Shown here: piece after piece, positions 37,701-50,400 of the stretch
Layout of the letters: each line of letters opens with the position of its first letter
Numbering within the stretch: the stretch's first letter is position 1
Position numbers and translations under genes: made by a program
Notes under the pieces: generated by a model
Databases searched by the model: none
What the model was told of the DNA's origin: nothing
Seen by the model: the letters and a program-made list of their open reading frames with translations, nothing else
Assembly: GCA_023238725.1 (NCBI GenBank)
Contig: CM041547.1
Location: forward strand, 21,066,744-21,130,743
DNA: 64,000 nt
Direction: 5' to 3'
Source of the DNA: Scortum barcoo
Taxonomy: Eukaryota; Chordata; Actinopteri; Centrarchiformes; Terapontidae

Positions 37701-40700
37701 ATGACGCCATAAACGCTCATAAACACAGGCCGTGATGCCATATTCCCATCAGAAAAGGCCAAAACACTGACACATTATGCCTTGTCATTTTGGCAGGCGA
37801 AAAAAGTGTGAATGCTTGGGGCGCTTTTAGGAGAAGCCTGTCTTCTCACATCTGCCTTTTCAGACTGGCAGCTATGTCTAGCTCACAAGGGAAGAGAGGA
37901 AATAGATGAAGGGATGAAGATGGGAGGTGGGTGGTAGTGAAGGATCGTCTGGGGTGGTAGGTAATACCTTTGGAGGGATGACGATGGCGTTCCCTTCATC
38001 AAAATGAATAAGGGAAAGGGAGAGGATGGATCTAATGTGTCAGTGGAGTCTCCAGAGAGTTGTAGATTCAGAGGATTTAGCCTTTGATTATTGTCTTTCC
38101 TGTCTTCTCTTTGTCTTCCGCTCTCTCTCTGCTTCTGCTGACTTACTTGCATCAATGAATCCTGAGAAAGAGAAATGGTAATTTCTTTCCCCATTTCTTT
38201 CTCCTTTCCAATATCTCAATCAGTCGTTTTAAAACATTTCTCTTCGGCTTTCTGTCTTTTTGTTCTCTCGCTTCCCTTATATTCTTAGAGCACTATTTCT
38301 TTCCTCCTCCCCTTCTTTCTCTCTTTTTCCCTCTGTTTGGCTTCCTCTCTGGCTCTAGCAGACAGACTAGAATTCAACCAACAAGACTCCTTTTCATAGC
38401 AAACAACAGCAGCCTAGTCCTCTGCTCCCCTCCCCTCTCTCCCCTCATGTGGACCCCCCCCCCTTCACACACCAGCCCTCCATGCACCTCCTCCTGCCTC
38501 TAGCTGTCCGTTGAACCCCACATCACTGGTTGTCGAATCAATGCAGCACACCTCCCTTGCTCTTACTGTCTCTTTGTCGGGCCCGGCCAGCATCGCTGAT
38601 GGAGCGAAAAAGGGGGAGAAAAGAGAAATGGGGGGAGTGGGGTGGGGGGGGTTAAGAGGGAGGAGACCTCCCTTCCTGCTTAGTCTCTTAGCCCTGCTCA
38701 CCAAGCTTCTTTGTATTTACATACATTTTTAACGTATTTTTTTTGGAAGGATTTAATGCACTCTTTGTTTGTTGCATAATTTCCTTCAGCTCCCACAAGG
38801 AAAACAGCTAATTCTTTGTGAAAAGAGTTACTGTTATCCTGTAATACCGTTCCTCTAACTGGAGCTTAGCAGTTTGCTGTGTCTGTTTATTTTCTTACCT
38901 CCTCTTGCCGAGTTTCTCATCCTGTCCCCTTCACCCAGCAGCACAGAGCCAATCCGCAGTAGTATCCTAATGCCTTTAAAGCTCACCTCGTTGCAACACC
39001 GGAGTGCTGCAAGCCCTAATTCTCCAGTCAATCTGATTGTATTACAGCATCATTAAGACTTGTCACACAGCAGCATTGTTCTCTCTGCAGCTCTCAATGG
39101 TACTTGAGTGGCCGAAGCCGCGCTGTTTGAAGCCTGCATTGTTTTCATTGTTGCTGCGCGGGGTCTTTCAGCGTGTCGCTCTGGCAGGCAGCGCTGTCTA
39201 GGCGGTTATCATAATCCATTTCATTAACAAGCACCGTGTCGGACTCCCCCCGCCTCCACTGCATTTTTTGATTGGCTTATCTGGACTTGAACTTAACATT
39301 TGCAGGGCTATCTGAGAAGACTGAGGGACTAGATCTCAGGGCCGTTTTGAGCCGAGGTCAACCTGGTTTAGTTATAATACTTAAGTTGAAAATTTTTTAC
39401 CTTCCAAGTCAACATCGAAGACATTAAAACACATGCAAGAACATTTTCTTATTCTTATCCCAAACTCTCTTCTGTGATGCTTGTTTGTATTCCAAGCGGG
39501 ATTCACCAAACTCTCCTAATGTTTCAGTAAATGCCACCTCTTCATTAGGGGCTGTGCACTTGTGATCTATGATTATTAGCATAACAGACGCCTGCAAATT
39601 GCTAAATGTTCTGCTCGATTTGTGCGCAAGTTTCACTCACAGAAAGGTTACCCAAGAGCTAAAAGACAAATTTCACATCACGGAGCTTGAAGTCTCGCTG
39701 TCAGAAATCAGCAGACAAAAACCTAACAAATTTTGCAGTGCCAGAAGACGTATGAAAGGAGCCAAAAAAAAAAAAAATTACTACAGCTGTCAGCCCCATG
39801 TCATAACGGAGCCTTACCAGAACAGAAATAAAGAAGAAATAGTTGGATATGAAGTCTGATGGCTTAAAATGTCTTTGTAAAGGCGCCTCTAGACTGTAAG
39901 TGTATTGCATGTCACAGTGTGCGAGATGGGTCTAATAAAGTCTTGGTCCCAGTCTTTGTCACTCTCTAGAGGCAATAGGCTTGTCAGGTTGTGCGATGGA
40001 TGTGTGAGAGAAAAAAATATGAGAGCAGAGTTACCTTGCCTCATTCATCAGCGCACCCATAGCTCCGCAAAGTTTCCCCACAAATTTATTTTCTATTTCA
40101 ACTCCTTTATTTAGGTTTATATGTTTTTTTCCCCTACACTTTCTTAAAAGTGGTGCATATGAGATGTAGCAGCATCCACTGTATTCTGTGTAATTTTACA
40201 TGATGTTCTGATTCTTAGGCTTTTGGTCACGCTGTGTCTCACTGTCCGAAGATTTGACCCTGTTTGTCTCACAGTTGTCAACTTTTGTCTGAGGCAGCCC
40301 AAAGTCTTACAGTGTAAAGCGGTATTAAAGTATAACTTGGATGGGAGTCATGATAATTCTTACAGGCTATATGGGATTGTCGTTTACACCCCCTGCGTGG
40401 AAAAGTACACTTGTACAACAGGCCTGGACAGTAATGAATGCTTGTGAAAGTTCTCAAATCTTTTGGTTGAGCAGGTCTTCCATTAGGCCCGTTGAATCGG
40501 GCTTTCGTAGCACTTTCTGCATTAAAGGCTCTGTATCTCTTTCTTGGTCAAATTCCAGTCAGTTAACCGTACATCGAGAGAGGAGCGTGGGTTCACTGTA
40601 CATTTCATTAACTGGAACCGGATCACACTGATGTGATTATCACAAAGCCTTTGGACTGTAAGCCGGCAGCCTGCAGACTCTCTGACTATCACGCTGTCAG

Positions 40701-43017
40701 TTAGGCTGGGTGTTATCCAGGCTCATATTTGCTCGCTACATCTCTGTAAGTGCAGTGGTAAAGTGATACTACTGATCACTTAACAGGAGGATTGCTCTCG
40801 TGAAACAGACATTAGATTAGATTAGATACAGAATCTGAGAAATCTCCCTGATTGTGGAATGATGTACATGCTTGTTCAAGACGATTATATCGCTGGTGAT
40901 GTCATCGATCATTTAGAAGAAGGAATGCATTTATGTCACACATGCATACAGACACAGTGGGCATTTTTTCATAGAACTCATTTACTCATTTATACTCATT
41001 TACTTAAAGCAAAGCTGAACAACCTCAGCGGACAATTTCTGGATAAAATTTGACAGTGGTGAGCTGAGGGTCACCTGGTGGGTAAGGTGAGCTGTCGTAC
41101 AGTAGGTGTGTGCGCGCGCATGCATGGGCTTTTGAGTGTGTATGTTTATACAGTATGTGTGTTGTAGTTTTCTGTTACACCAGTGGTCAGCCAGTCGTTT
41201 GCTATATGATCCTTGTGTCTGATACCAGGATCACATGTGTATTGAAGCGGAGACACCTTCATTGTTACTTTGAACAGATGTTATTTGCAAGGACACCTAA
41301 CAGTCACCAGAGCACGTCACCGCTGATCACTGTTCTGAAACAAGAAAGATAACAACGGTAGATATTCTGATGTGCCGTTGAAAGAGCTATTTGTCATGTT
41401 ATGGACGCACAACAAACAATCTCAAGCTCTCTTACAGTCACTGTGCCGTTCTTTTTAATCAAGACCTAACTAATGGTGTCACAGCAAGCTCATCAACATA
41501 AGACAATCATGAGACAACCTTGAAAGACCTTTCTATGTGATTTGTGGTTAGTGTGTTAGTCGTGTTACATTAGTTTGCATCATGTCCTCTCAGATTCATT
41601 AGAGGAACACAGTGTGAGTGCTTTTAGATTTTACTGGAATAGTAAATAGCCACCCCCTTCTAGCTTGTTTATCTTGAGGGTTGTGGCTTTACAGCTCTGT
41701 TTGGTGAAGTACCTTTACAATGTGCTCTTTGCTGTTCCACAGGGGTGAGCCCAGTCTGGTCAAACTAAATGTAGCCATAACCTGTGGTTACCTCCTTTAC
41801 GGTGAGCTGTTTTTTGTACTCCCGCTGATCATTTCTTTGAGTACACAGTCCATGAGGGCAGTCTGCAAATATATTTGTAGTGTAAATACACACAGAAAAA
41901 GGACCCAAATCAGTATAATTGATCATAGCCAGATTTGTCGTTAGCAACACTGTCAGATATAGAAGACTGACAGTCTGGCCTCGGATATTTCAGTACACAC
42001 ATGCACTGATATAAAATAAAAAAAGAAACAGAAAAATAATTTCATATGTAAAAGGGAACAATATGAGTCAGAATGTGTCTTTTCTTATAGTATTTTGTCT
42101 AAACTGAATTTTTATGACCACAGTTGAACTCATTCTTCAGCCTTAATTATCTCCTACAGATGTTTTCCACATTTTTAACCTTTCCTGCTTCTGGTTCACC
42201 ATGGTGCAGCTGCTGCTCTTTGCTTTTTAAAGGCAGTCACATATATAATCATCCTTCTTGTCTGACAAACGTATCATATTTGCCAGCTTTCTCACCAACT
42301 TGTCACCATGTCTCTAGACCTTGTGCTGCTTGCATGTAACTGGAGCACTATGGGAGACAGCTTTTTTGTCTGTCACCACTTGGCGGCGCTCTATGCATAT
42401 GGATATGTGCTGGTGAGTTCATCAGACCTACAGTGTGTAAATTCCAATGGCACTTGGAAACACCAGATTTTATAGCGTGTTATAATGTGTGTTTCATCAT
42501 TGCAGACACGTGGCGTGCTTCCCTACTTCGCCAACTTTCGTCTCATTTCAGAGTTGTCCACACCGTTTGTTAATCAAAGGTGAGTCAGCCCTGCTAGTGA
42601 CTAATCCTCTCTCACATCCCCCTTTGTTTAACTGTACGTCTGACACATCTTCCACTCTCTCCATCCAGGTGGTTCTTTGAGGCATTAAAGTATCCCCGCT
42701 CACACCGGATGGTGGTGTTAAACGGCGTCGCCATGGCGGTGGTCTTCTTCCTTGTACGCATCGCTGTCATGCCGTCTTACTGGTACAGCGTATTCGCCAC
42801 TTTTGGCACTCCAGACTTTGAGCGGCTGGGGTTGGGTGCCCAGGTGGCCTGGATCACCTCCTGCATCGCCCTGGATATCCTGAACACTGTCTGGATGTAT
42901 AAGATCACCCGCGGCTGCTACAAGGTCCTGACCAGGACCGGAGGGCGGAAGTCAAAGGAAGGAGCGGAGGCGTCGTCTTCCTCTGAGAAAAAGCACGTCA
43001 ACAACCACACAGACTAA
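34610..43017 (+). CDS. tlcd4: TLC domain-containing protein 4 (TMEM56-like), six coding exons
   Basis: Join 34610-34755, 37521-37610, 41743-41801, 42318-42412, 42506-42579 and 42669-43017; all introns are GT-AG, and the phases match throughout to give 270 aa (human TLCD4 is about 263). The protein is a multipass membrane protein of the TRAM/LAG1/CLN8 (TLC) family. Hydrophobic segments lie at about residues 7-25, 51-68, 85-103, 115-135, 172-190 and 207-225. Family landmarks are EWNSR (45-49), the MGDSFFVCHH motif with the His pair at 118-119, NFRL.SE.STPFVNQRWFFEALKYP (about 140-164) and VVFFLVRIAVMP. The C-terminal tail is charged and Ser/Glu/Lys-rich (about 236-270). TLC proteins act in lipid-related processes in ER or plasma membrane; the substrate of TLCD4 is not settled. 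Paralogue (4a or 4b) is undecided. Confidence 0.94.
34989..35569. mobile_element. 581-bp MITE with terminal inverted repeats, in tlcd4 intron 2
   Basis: The left end atggcccttttccaccagtac (34989 on) is the inverted complement of the right end gtactagtgaaaaagggccat (to 35569), apart from a few mismatches. Sub-terminal CTCGGCTCG/CGAGCCGAG repeats also pair. Flanking TA dinucleotides at 34987-34988 and 35570-35571 could be a target duplication, but the ends are palindromic so the true limits are ambiguous. No transposase is encoded. This is a familiar teleost element; I do not assign the superfamily. Confidence 0.85.
35776..36730 (+). repeat. Two fragments of the foldback repeat in tlcd4 intron 2
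   Basis: Fragments at about 35776-35885 (ttatctggggttatgtgccggactg...accaagaaatagtcaggcacc) and 36640-36720 (gtactgaccaagaaatagtcc...ccaggcactgatggttcgct) share the accaagaaatagtc phrase. The DNA between them is ordinary intron with a (CT)n tract at 36518-36534. Confidence 0.5.
37521..37610 (+). CDS. tlcd4: tlcd4 coding exon 3
   Basis: Residues 49-79, LVSTVHALIVGLFCLYILWF then DDAVNANPVW. The acceptor is ccatccacag and the donor gtctg/gtaaga. It contains the second hydrophobic segment. Confidence 0.92.
37611..41742 (+). other. tlcd4: tlcd4 intron 3, with one enhancer-like block
   Basis: 4.1 kb. Pyrimidine-rich at 38190-38350, with C and G runs at 38453-38463 and 38640-38650. About 39085-39330 is a unique block (gcggttatcataatccatttcattaac and tgattggcttatctgg) rich in GATA/TAAT cores with no repeats, a possible enhancer. 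An ATTAG tandem (attagattagattagat) lies at 40811-40826. No exon is supported. Confidence 0.45.
41743..41801 (+). CDS. tlcd4: tlcd4 coding exon 4
   Basis: Residues 79-99, GEPSLVKLNVAITCGYLLY plus the first base of Asp99. The acceptor is gctgttccacag and the donor tacg/gtgagc. It aligns with the human GGPSLANVNIAIASGYLISD segment. Confidence 0.9.
42318..42412 (+). CDS. tlcd4: tlcd4 coding exon 5 (His-His TLC core)
   Basis: Residues 99-130, DLVLLACNWSTMGDSFFVCH then HLAALYAYGYVL. The acceptor catgtctctag/ac is weak but is the only one that keeps the TLC frame open. The donor is ctg/gtgagt. It carries the conserved HH pair of the family. Confidence 0.92.
42506..42579 (+). CDS. tlcd4: tlcd4 coding exon 6
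   Basis: Residues 131-155, TRGVLPYFANFRLISELS then TPFVNQR. The acceptor is catcattgcag and the donor caaag/gtgagt. The intron before it (42413-42505) is only 93 bp. Confidence 0.93.
42669..43017 (+). CDS. tlcd4: tlcd4 coding exon 7 and stop
   Basis: Residues 155-270 ending KKHVNNHTD and TAA at 43015-43017. The acceptor is ctccatccag; intron 6 is 89 bp. The exon contains the last TLC membrane segments and the polar cytosol-type tail. Confidence 0.94.
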
Positions 43018-45259
43018 AGAGATGTAGAGCAAAGAATATGTAGACACAGACATCAGCGGGGAGGGAGGCTGGACATCCAGGAACCTCACAGCCTCTCTCT
43101 TTTGCTATAGCCCCAGCGCCCTTCCCACCCCCACCCTCCAATCTCAGCCCTTATTCTCCTTGTCGGCTAGCGGCCTGGGCTAAGAGTCCTCGGATTCTGG
43201 CCCCGACGCGGGACAAGGACACTGCTCTTTCACTCACTCAAGCACCAGCCTTTGCAGACTCAGTGTTTTCACTGACAGATTAGTATCCTGGTGGGTGATA
43301 GCTTTTGGTCGCAGAAGACAAGGAAGAGCTCACAAGCACACTTAACTCCACCTGTCACTTGCCGCCTTCTCACCGACCCACCGTCCTTCTCTCGTCTCCC
43401 CTCAGCCTCCTCTCATGCTCGACTTCAGCCAAAGCCCAATCCTCTGAAGTGCCTGCGAAAGACAGGAAAGCAATAATTGTGGAGGAATAAGATCACAAGG
43501 TCTGGGTCTAACAGAGCTCAGCCCCTTCAGACGACAACCATCCCTCGCTCGCCACCGCTCCCGAGCGACTGGAGGCTCCTTCTGTCGTTTATACTCCGTC
43601 CACATTCGAGGAGACGTGGCCTACAGAGTGAAGAACTCTCACATCCATCTCAGATTCATACAGTGTTTGTGAATCTATAGGGCTCTTTGTCTTAAACTCA
43701 TCAGACCTCACAAAAAGAGACAGAAAAACACCATAATGCCTCTTCTACAGTATCACCTGCTGTGGCCTCCTTGTAACAAGTGGCGCCTGCCTATATCACC
43801 AGCCATGCCCCTCCAGCCTCCTTACAGTTTGGATTATATTTAAAGAAACTAAGAATATGCATGCAGCAGAGAGAAAGATACTCTCCCATCATCCTCAGCT
43901 CTTCACGGGATGATTTTGCCTTTGCAGTATTCATCGTGTTGGCATCAGTGTGCTGTAATTTTGCTCTCTTAATTTGACCCTTAATTTAACACAGTCAAGT
44001 CCTTAGCAGTCACAGTAACATGTCCAATTCAGATTACATCCATTGCAACCCTCTGCCTCACTGGATAAGGCTCCGCTATCCAGCTCGAACATTTGGTTTT
44101 GTTCTACCTCTCCCCCTGCCTTACAAAGACACCGTCGCATCCCTTCGTTGTGAGTTAATCAACATTTTGGGTTTTTTTCGCCTCTAAAGAGTGATTTTTA
44201 GCCTTTAAAACAGTAACTGTTTTGATGTCACTGATTTAGAGTCTCTCTCTCTCTCACTCTCCTCTCTCTTTCTTTCTCTCTCTCTCTCTCCCCCTCTCCC
44301 TGCGTCTTCAGAGCTTATCCCAGCCAATGCAGTGAAAACCGAGCGGCATCACTTTCCTTTCTCACTGAACTGTGTATCTTTGAGCGTATCTTTCTAGAGA
44401 AACTCCCCCGGAGGCTTTTGTACTCCCGTTTATCTCCTTTGCTCTCGGTGACTCTGAGCACCTAATTGAGGAAGGGAGCTGAATGAGTTCACACAGACAC
44501 AGAGGATGTGTGTGTGAACTTTTTTCTTTTTTCTCCCCTCTCTTCCACATTTGCACATGCAAAGCAGAGTGTGCAAACTATACACTGTATTTGGTGCCCG
44601 TCTGAAACACCAACATGGTGCTCTTTCTTTTGCAGAATGTCAGCAAGGGGAATGCTAGCAATATGACTCTCTCATTCATTTGGATGTACCAATCTGTGAC
44701 AATAATAGGCTGCTGCTGTCAAAAGCAGTGTGGCCATCTGCATGTTTTTTTTTTTGTTTTGTTTTCTGTATAAACTGTGTCATCACTATAGAGCATGGTA
44801 AGATTGACATATTTCTGTGATGCCTTAGTGACTAGTCAAGATAGATGTATAACATCTAAATATTAATTGCATTAACCTGATGCTTAAAGAGGGTTATCTT
44901 CCAAAACGATTAATGTTTTTGACCCTCTGAGCATACTGAATGCATGTATGTGATTCCTTTCTCCTCCCCCTGCATGTCTGTACAGTATATATACTTACAG
45001 TAGCTCTGCAGATACCCTCTGCACACTGTATGGCTAACTCACTTATCATTACCACATTCTCTGTGTGTATGCCTGTTGGCGTTAACTTGGTTTTACAAAT
45101 TCATGACTTGTTGTCGTTGTGCAGTCTGCTGACACAAATAACTACATAGTTGATATCATGACAGGCAGAGATACAAGAGGATGTTTCAGATTTCGCGTTT
45201 GTCACGCTGTTACTCAGCTAGAAGCTGGCAAAGGACGAGGTTGCGTGTTTCTTTTTCGC

Positions 45260-46097
45260 TTAAAGGGGCACTCCACCGATTTAGTACGGCACTCCTGCAA
45301 CATTGTTGGACTCACAGTGGAACATTTTATTTTAACAAAGGATCAAAATTGATGCAGAACCAGATTCTGCAGAACCAGATATTTTTAACCAGGTTTCCAT
45401 CAAAACCATACACATTTTAAGTTCCTCAAAATCTGCAAGAAAATGCGAATTAATGCACATTTCCATCACTTTTGCTGTTATGTGAATATCAGGACTTAGT
45501 ACATTGATATAAATAGGTAGTGCCATTAAACCATTACAGAAAAAACTAATGACATTATTAAGAGTACCAGTCAAAGCTCAGACTATGGTGTAGAACGATG
45601 TGATAAACATGATGGAAATCTGTCATTTCTCTTTGTTTTATGAATCCATTTGAGGGAGGTTTATTTTCCTCATTGCTCAGATCTGATGGTTTCATCTGCT
45701 GCTATTTCTTCATCTCTTCAGTGAAATGTAATCTTAAAAAACAAACCAAAAAAATCTTGTCAGGTGTTTATTTATGAACAAATTGAAAATACACATGGGA
45801 TGATTGGATGTGGATAATTTTATTTGATATATCCTTCTGCCTTGTCAGAACCCTGGTGCACCCATAATGCAACTCGTCCACCAACAGGTGTAGCCTTGAG
45901 GCTCTTGCCTCAAGCAGAAATTTCTAACTCTGTGCCCCCAGAGTTTTCATTGTCAGAACTTTATTCTGCAGACACAACAATGGACCCAACTGATGCCGCT
46001 GGGAGCTGCGATCAGATTTAGACATCTTTTTTTCAGAAATGTAGCAGCACGCTTCCCAAGACTTTGATGTGTAAAAATCGGTGGAGTTCCCCTTTAA
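45260..46097. mobile_element. TTAA-flanked non-autonomous DNA transposon inside the tlcd4 3' UTR
   Basis: The left end ttaaaggggcactccaccga (from 45260) is mirrored by the right end tcggtggagttcccctttaa (to 46097), which pair with one mismatch in the first 20 bases. TTAA at both ends (45260-45263 and 46094-46097) is the expected target duplication for piggyBac/Kolobok-type insertion, though the TTAA is also part of the inverted repeat. The interior has no transposase-like frame. Confidence 0.85.
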
Positions 46098-47862
46098 GTC
46101 TTTGTATCTCTGGTCGGATGGATAGATAGATATAATAGTCTGAGAATGTCTGGTGGTGTTTTCACTGTGGAACTATAAAGCACACTCCCTGTGGAGCAAT
46201 AACTCAGTGATCTCCTGTATTTCTGTCTGTCACCACAAAGGAGGGGCTACAGTATCTTGTGCCTTTACACAAATGGTGGATGTGATGCAGCCAGATTTGG
46301 ATTAGCATGATCTTTCTAATGTAATATCCAGTGATTATCTCCTCTGTATTCCCTATGTATACTCTCTGTATATATTTTTGTAATCTGCCTGCACAATGAT
46401 TAATCCGGCCAAGTATTATAATCCAAAGCTGATCCCTCTCGGGGAGCCTGTTTTGTGTTGATTTCTGTGCTCTCCTTGATACAGGGACATGTCTCTATGA
46501 ATGTTGTGATTGGTTATTTAGTGGCATTAAGATGCGCTCACAGTGTCCAAGGTGATTAAAATGGAAATCAAAGTATATTTTTTGACACATGCTCTTTAAG
46601 ATATACAGGTAGTTGATGGGAAGGCTAGCATCTCATTTCCCCGGCCTCCTAAACTCAAAGCTGTGAATAGTTGTAGAATCAAATTGTAATATGGTTCAGT
46701 CACTAAACTATTAAAAACTACTGTGGGAGACTTTCTGAGGCCGGCTGAGCAGCGATGCCGATACGCTTCTTGTAGCAGCGCCCTGTGCTTCTGGTTGAGT
46801 TTAGACTGAGACCACACTCTGATGCGGGTCTCGTGCACAAAGTAAAAACTGCATATTTGAGAATCACAGTGTGTTGCCTGGTTGTCTGTGGACTGGACAG
46901 ACAGATTTTTGTATTCGTCAGGGTTTTCTACTGAATATATTTCAAGACCTGATATTTGTGCTGTGTCTGGCACCCCGGGGCTGTTTTGAAAATCGACAGA
47001 GTGAATTAATGATTGATGAGGCTGCTATTGTTAGGCCATGATCTGTATTGTATCAGGTTAGAACAACCACATTGCCTTTGTTTCTTTGGGGTGGCCAGCT
47101 TTCATTATATAATTAATCTATTTAAAAAAAAAATATATATATATATATCATGAAGGTATGTACAAATCTGTATATATCTGTGATGAAGTATTGAAACCAG
47201 ATGCACACTGTTCTAATTAACCCTCTGTTTTGGTCGTATTTTGCATCACTTTTGGATGACAGGATGTCTCTTCTGTCTTAGGTACATTGTAACAAAGCTG
47301 CATCACAATTCGGTACTTCAACAGTGTACTCTGCTGGTCCTCTCAAGGTTACTTGTGGTACTTAGGCAACCAGTATTTTTGCCCCACATTTTGTTCTTCT
47401 GAAATACTTGATTTGAAGTCTGATCCTACAATGAAATAGAAAGGATTTAATTTCAGTGACACGAGAATGATGATGTTTGTATAATTGGGTTAGAATGACT
47501 GGAAAATTTTCAGACAAACTGATCAAATAACTTGCCAGTTTCCTGTTGTTGTTGTTTTTTTTTTTTTCTTTTTTTTTTTTTCTTTCAAATGACTTGCCAG
47601 TGTGGCTTATGTTCCTTCCCCTTTTTTTTTGGTCTATTTTTATTTTGTCTTTTAATGCAATGCAATTTCTTGTTATGATCTGTCTTTGTTTTCTGGAGAT
47701 TTTAATGTGAAACAGCCTACACTACACACAGGCCTTAGGGTCTCTGTCTGAGCATTACCTTGTGACTTGTGACTCGACTTGTTGTCGTCTACAATGACCA
47801 CTACTAATGATCATGTAACTGTAGTGCTGAAAGCTGAGAATTACTTGAAAGTGTTGCTCTTC

Positions 47863-47868
47863 AATAAA
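47863..47868 (+). terminator. tlcd4: Polyadenylation signal AATAAA of tlcd4
   Basis: Canonical AATAAA followed by a plausible cleavage region at about 47880-47892 and a T/G-rich downstream element (tcatagttaaatgtttgtc). Confidence 0.6.
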
Positions 47869-48380
47869 GTTGAAGACCAGAGAAACCAGTTGCCTGACTG
47901 CTTCCTTTTCAGTTCATAGTTAAATGTTTGTCTTTACTCCACCTACCTTCATTTCTTTTTCACTTTTGCACTAATTCTTCAGTTTCCTCGGTTTCTGAGC
48001 AGTGACGTCACCATGGGAATGACCTGCAGTACTCGGTGTAAAGCATCCAGACAGCAGCATACTGAACTGGTCCGGTCATTCGTCAGCTGTGGGCTGCCAG
48101 CGTGACAGTTCTACGCCAGCAAGCCAACGCCAGCTACTGGTAGTTGGCACCACAGCTATATGTTTTTCTTTTCTTTTAAATTGTGTGTGAATGATGGAGA
48201 CGTTCAACAAAAAAGGAAAGGTGAAGTCCAGACTGAGACGCTGAGAATGAGATGAAAGGTTAAAACGAGCGAATTGACTGAAATAGGGATGAAAGAGAGA
48301 TGTGACGGAGCGTGGAAAGTGCAAGATTGGGAGGGGAGGGGAGGATCTGAGCCACAGTAGGTCTCTGATTGAAACCATCT

Positions 48381-49369
<989 letters not shown>

Positions 49370-50400
49370 GGCTCGCTGCTGAAAAATTCACCCTTTAAAC
49401 ATCTGAAATATTTGAAATACTAAACAGCTGAAGTGGCAGACAAGCCCGGATAAAAATACAGGAAAAAAAAATACATTGGCAATAAAAATGTAAGTATTAA
49501 AATAAGAGTGAGCACTGATGGAGCTGAAGTGTCAGTTAAAAGTAAAAATGCGGAAGAGTTGAAGCTTAAGTTCAAGTTCAAGCACTGAAAGGAGCTGCTG
49601 AAGTAAACTGTGTATGAGGAGGGAAAGTTGTGGGCGATAGAAGAGCTGAAGAAGCCTAATTTTGATCCAACCTTTTTTTGAACATTGAAGATCTGAGACC
49701 TGAAAGGATTTAAAGTGTCATTTAAAGAGTAAGCACTGAAAGGAGATGAACTGCCGGGTAAAGAGCAGGAGATTAATGCTGATTAACATCATGCTGATCA
49801 TTTGGAGAGTCAAAGATGCAAGCAGATGAAACGTCAGTGGAAGTAGTAAATTACAGTCCTGATAGAAATCAATGTTAGAACAAATGTATAAACTGAAAGA
49901 TGATGTCAGCTGAGGTGTACGCTGTGGAAGAGTTGTTGGAGTTGCATAACTTAGGCTACATACGATTCAGCCTTTTGTTGAAAGAAGACCTGAGCCCAGA
50001 GAGTGTCGTTCAAAGACGGAAACACAGGTGGAATGAAGGTTGACATGTAAGTGATGAAAGCAGTCGAATTGTTGTGTGAACAGTCAGAAATGAGGGCTGC
50101 TGAAATGTTAGTTGATGTAAACACATTGAAGACAGTACGAGTGTGCGCTCTGTCAGCAGTTGGTTTTTTACTTTGAGAATAAAAAGTCTGTCACATTGAC
50201 ATGTAACAGGTAAAAGTAAGTGTGAAAATCCAAGTTATAGGACTATTTGAAATTTATTTTAAGGAGTGAATAGGTTTCTACATAACACTGTTGAAGAAGT
50301 TGAAGGATGAAAAGTGTCCTGAAGAATGCTAAAAAATAGTGATGATTTTATAATAATAAATGTATAAATATGAGAATATGCTGGTGTTTCTCTGAAGGCG
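49370..50400 (+). repeat. Degenerate tandem-like repeat array (GAGCTGAAGTGTCAGTTAAAA type)
   Basis: Variants of a short phrase recur: gctgaagtggcag (49429), gctgaagtgtcagttaaaa (49522), gctgctgaagtaaact (49595), gtgtcatttaaagagtaagc (49716), gatgaaacgtcagtgg (49825), gctgaaatgttagttgatg (50099). The 14-mer agcactgaaaggag occurs exactly at 49581-49594 and 49732-49745. A block with the complementary phrases lies at 52090-52620 in opposite orientation. No protein frame is conserved among copies. Confidence 0.6.

Larger units (their letters stand above)
43018..47890 (+). other. tlcd4: tlcd4 3' UTR (about 4.9 kb)
   Basis: From the stop codon to just past the AATAAA at 47863 there is no new exon structure on either strand. 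The stretch carries a CT microsatellite (about 44241-44291), an 838-bp TTAA-flanked element (45260-46097) and T runs at 47550-47582. Length is inferred from the first well-formed polyadenylation signal; earlier, weaker sites may also be used. Confidence 0.55.

Noticed and set aside
42160..42230. Using the acceptor at 42159 as the main exon 5 of tlcd4
   Set aside because: It leads to a stop after 23 codons and lacks the MGD.FF..HH motif, while the acceptor at 42317 gives the full TLC domain in phase.
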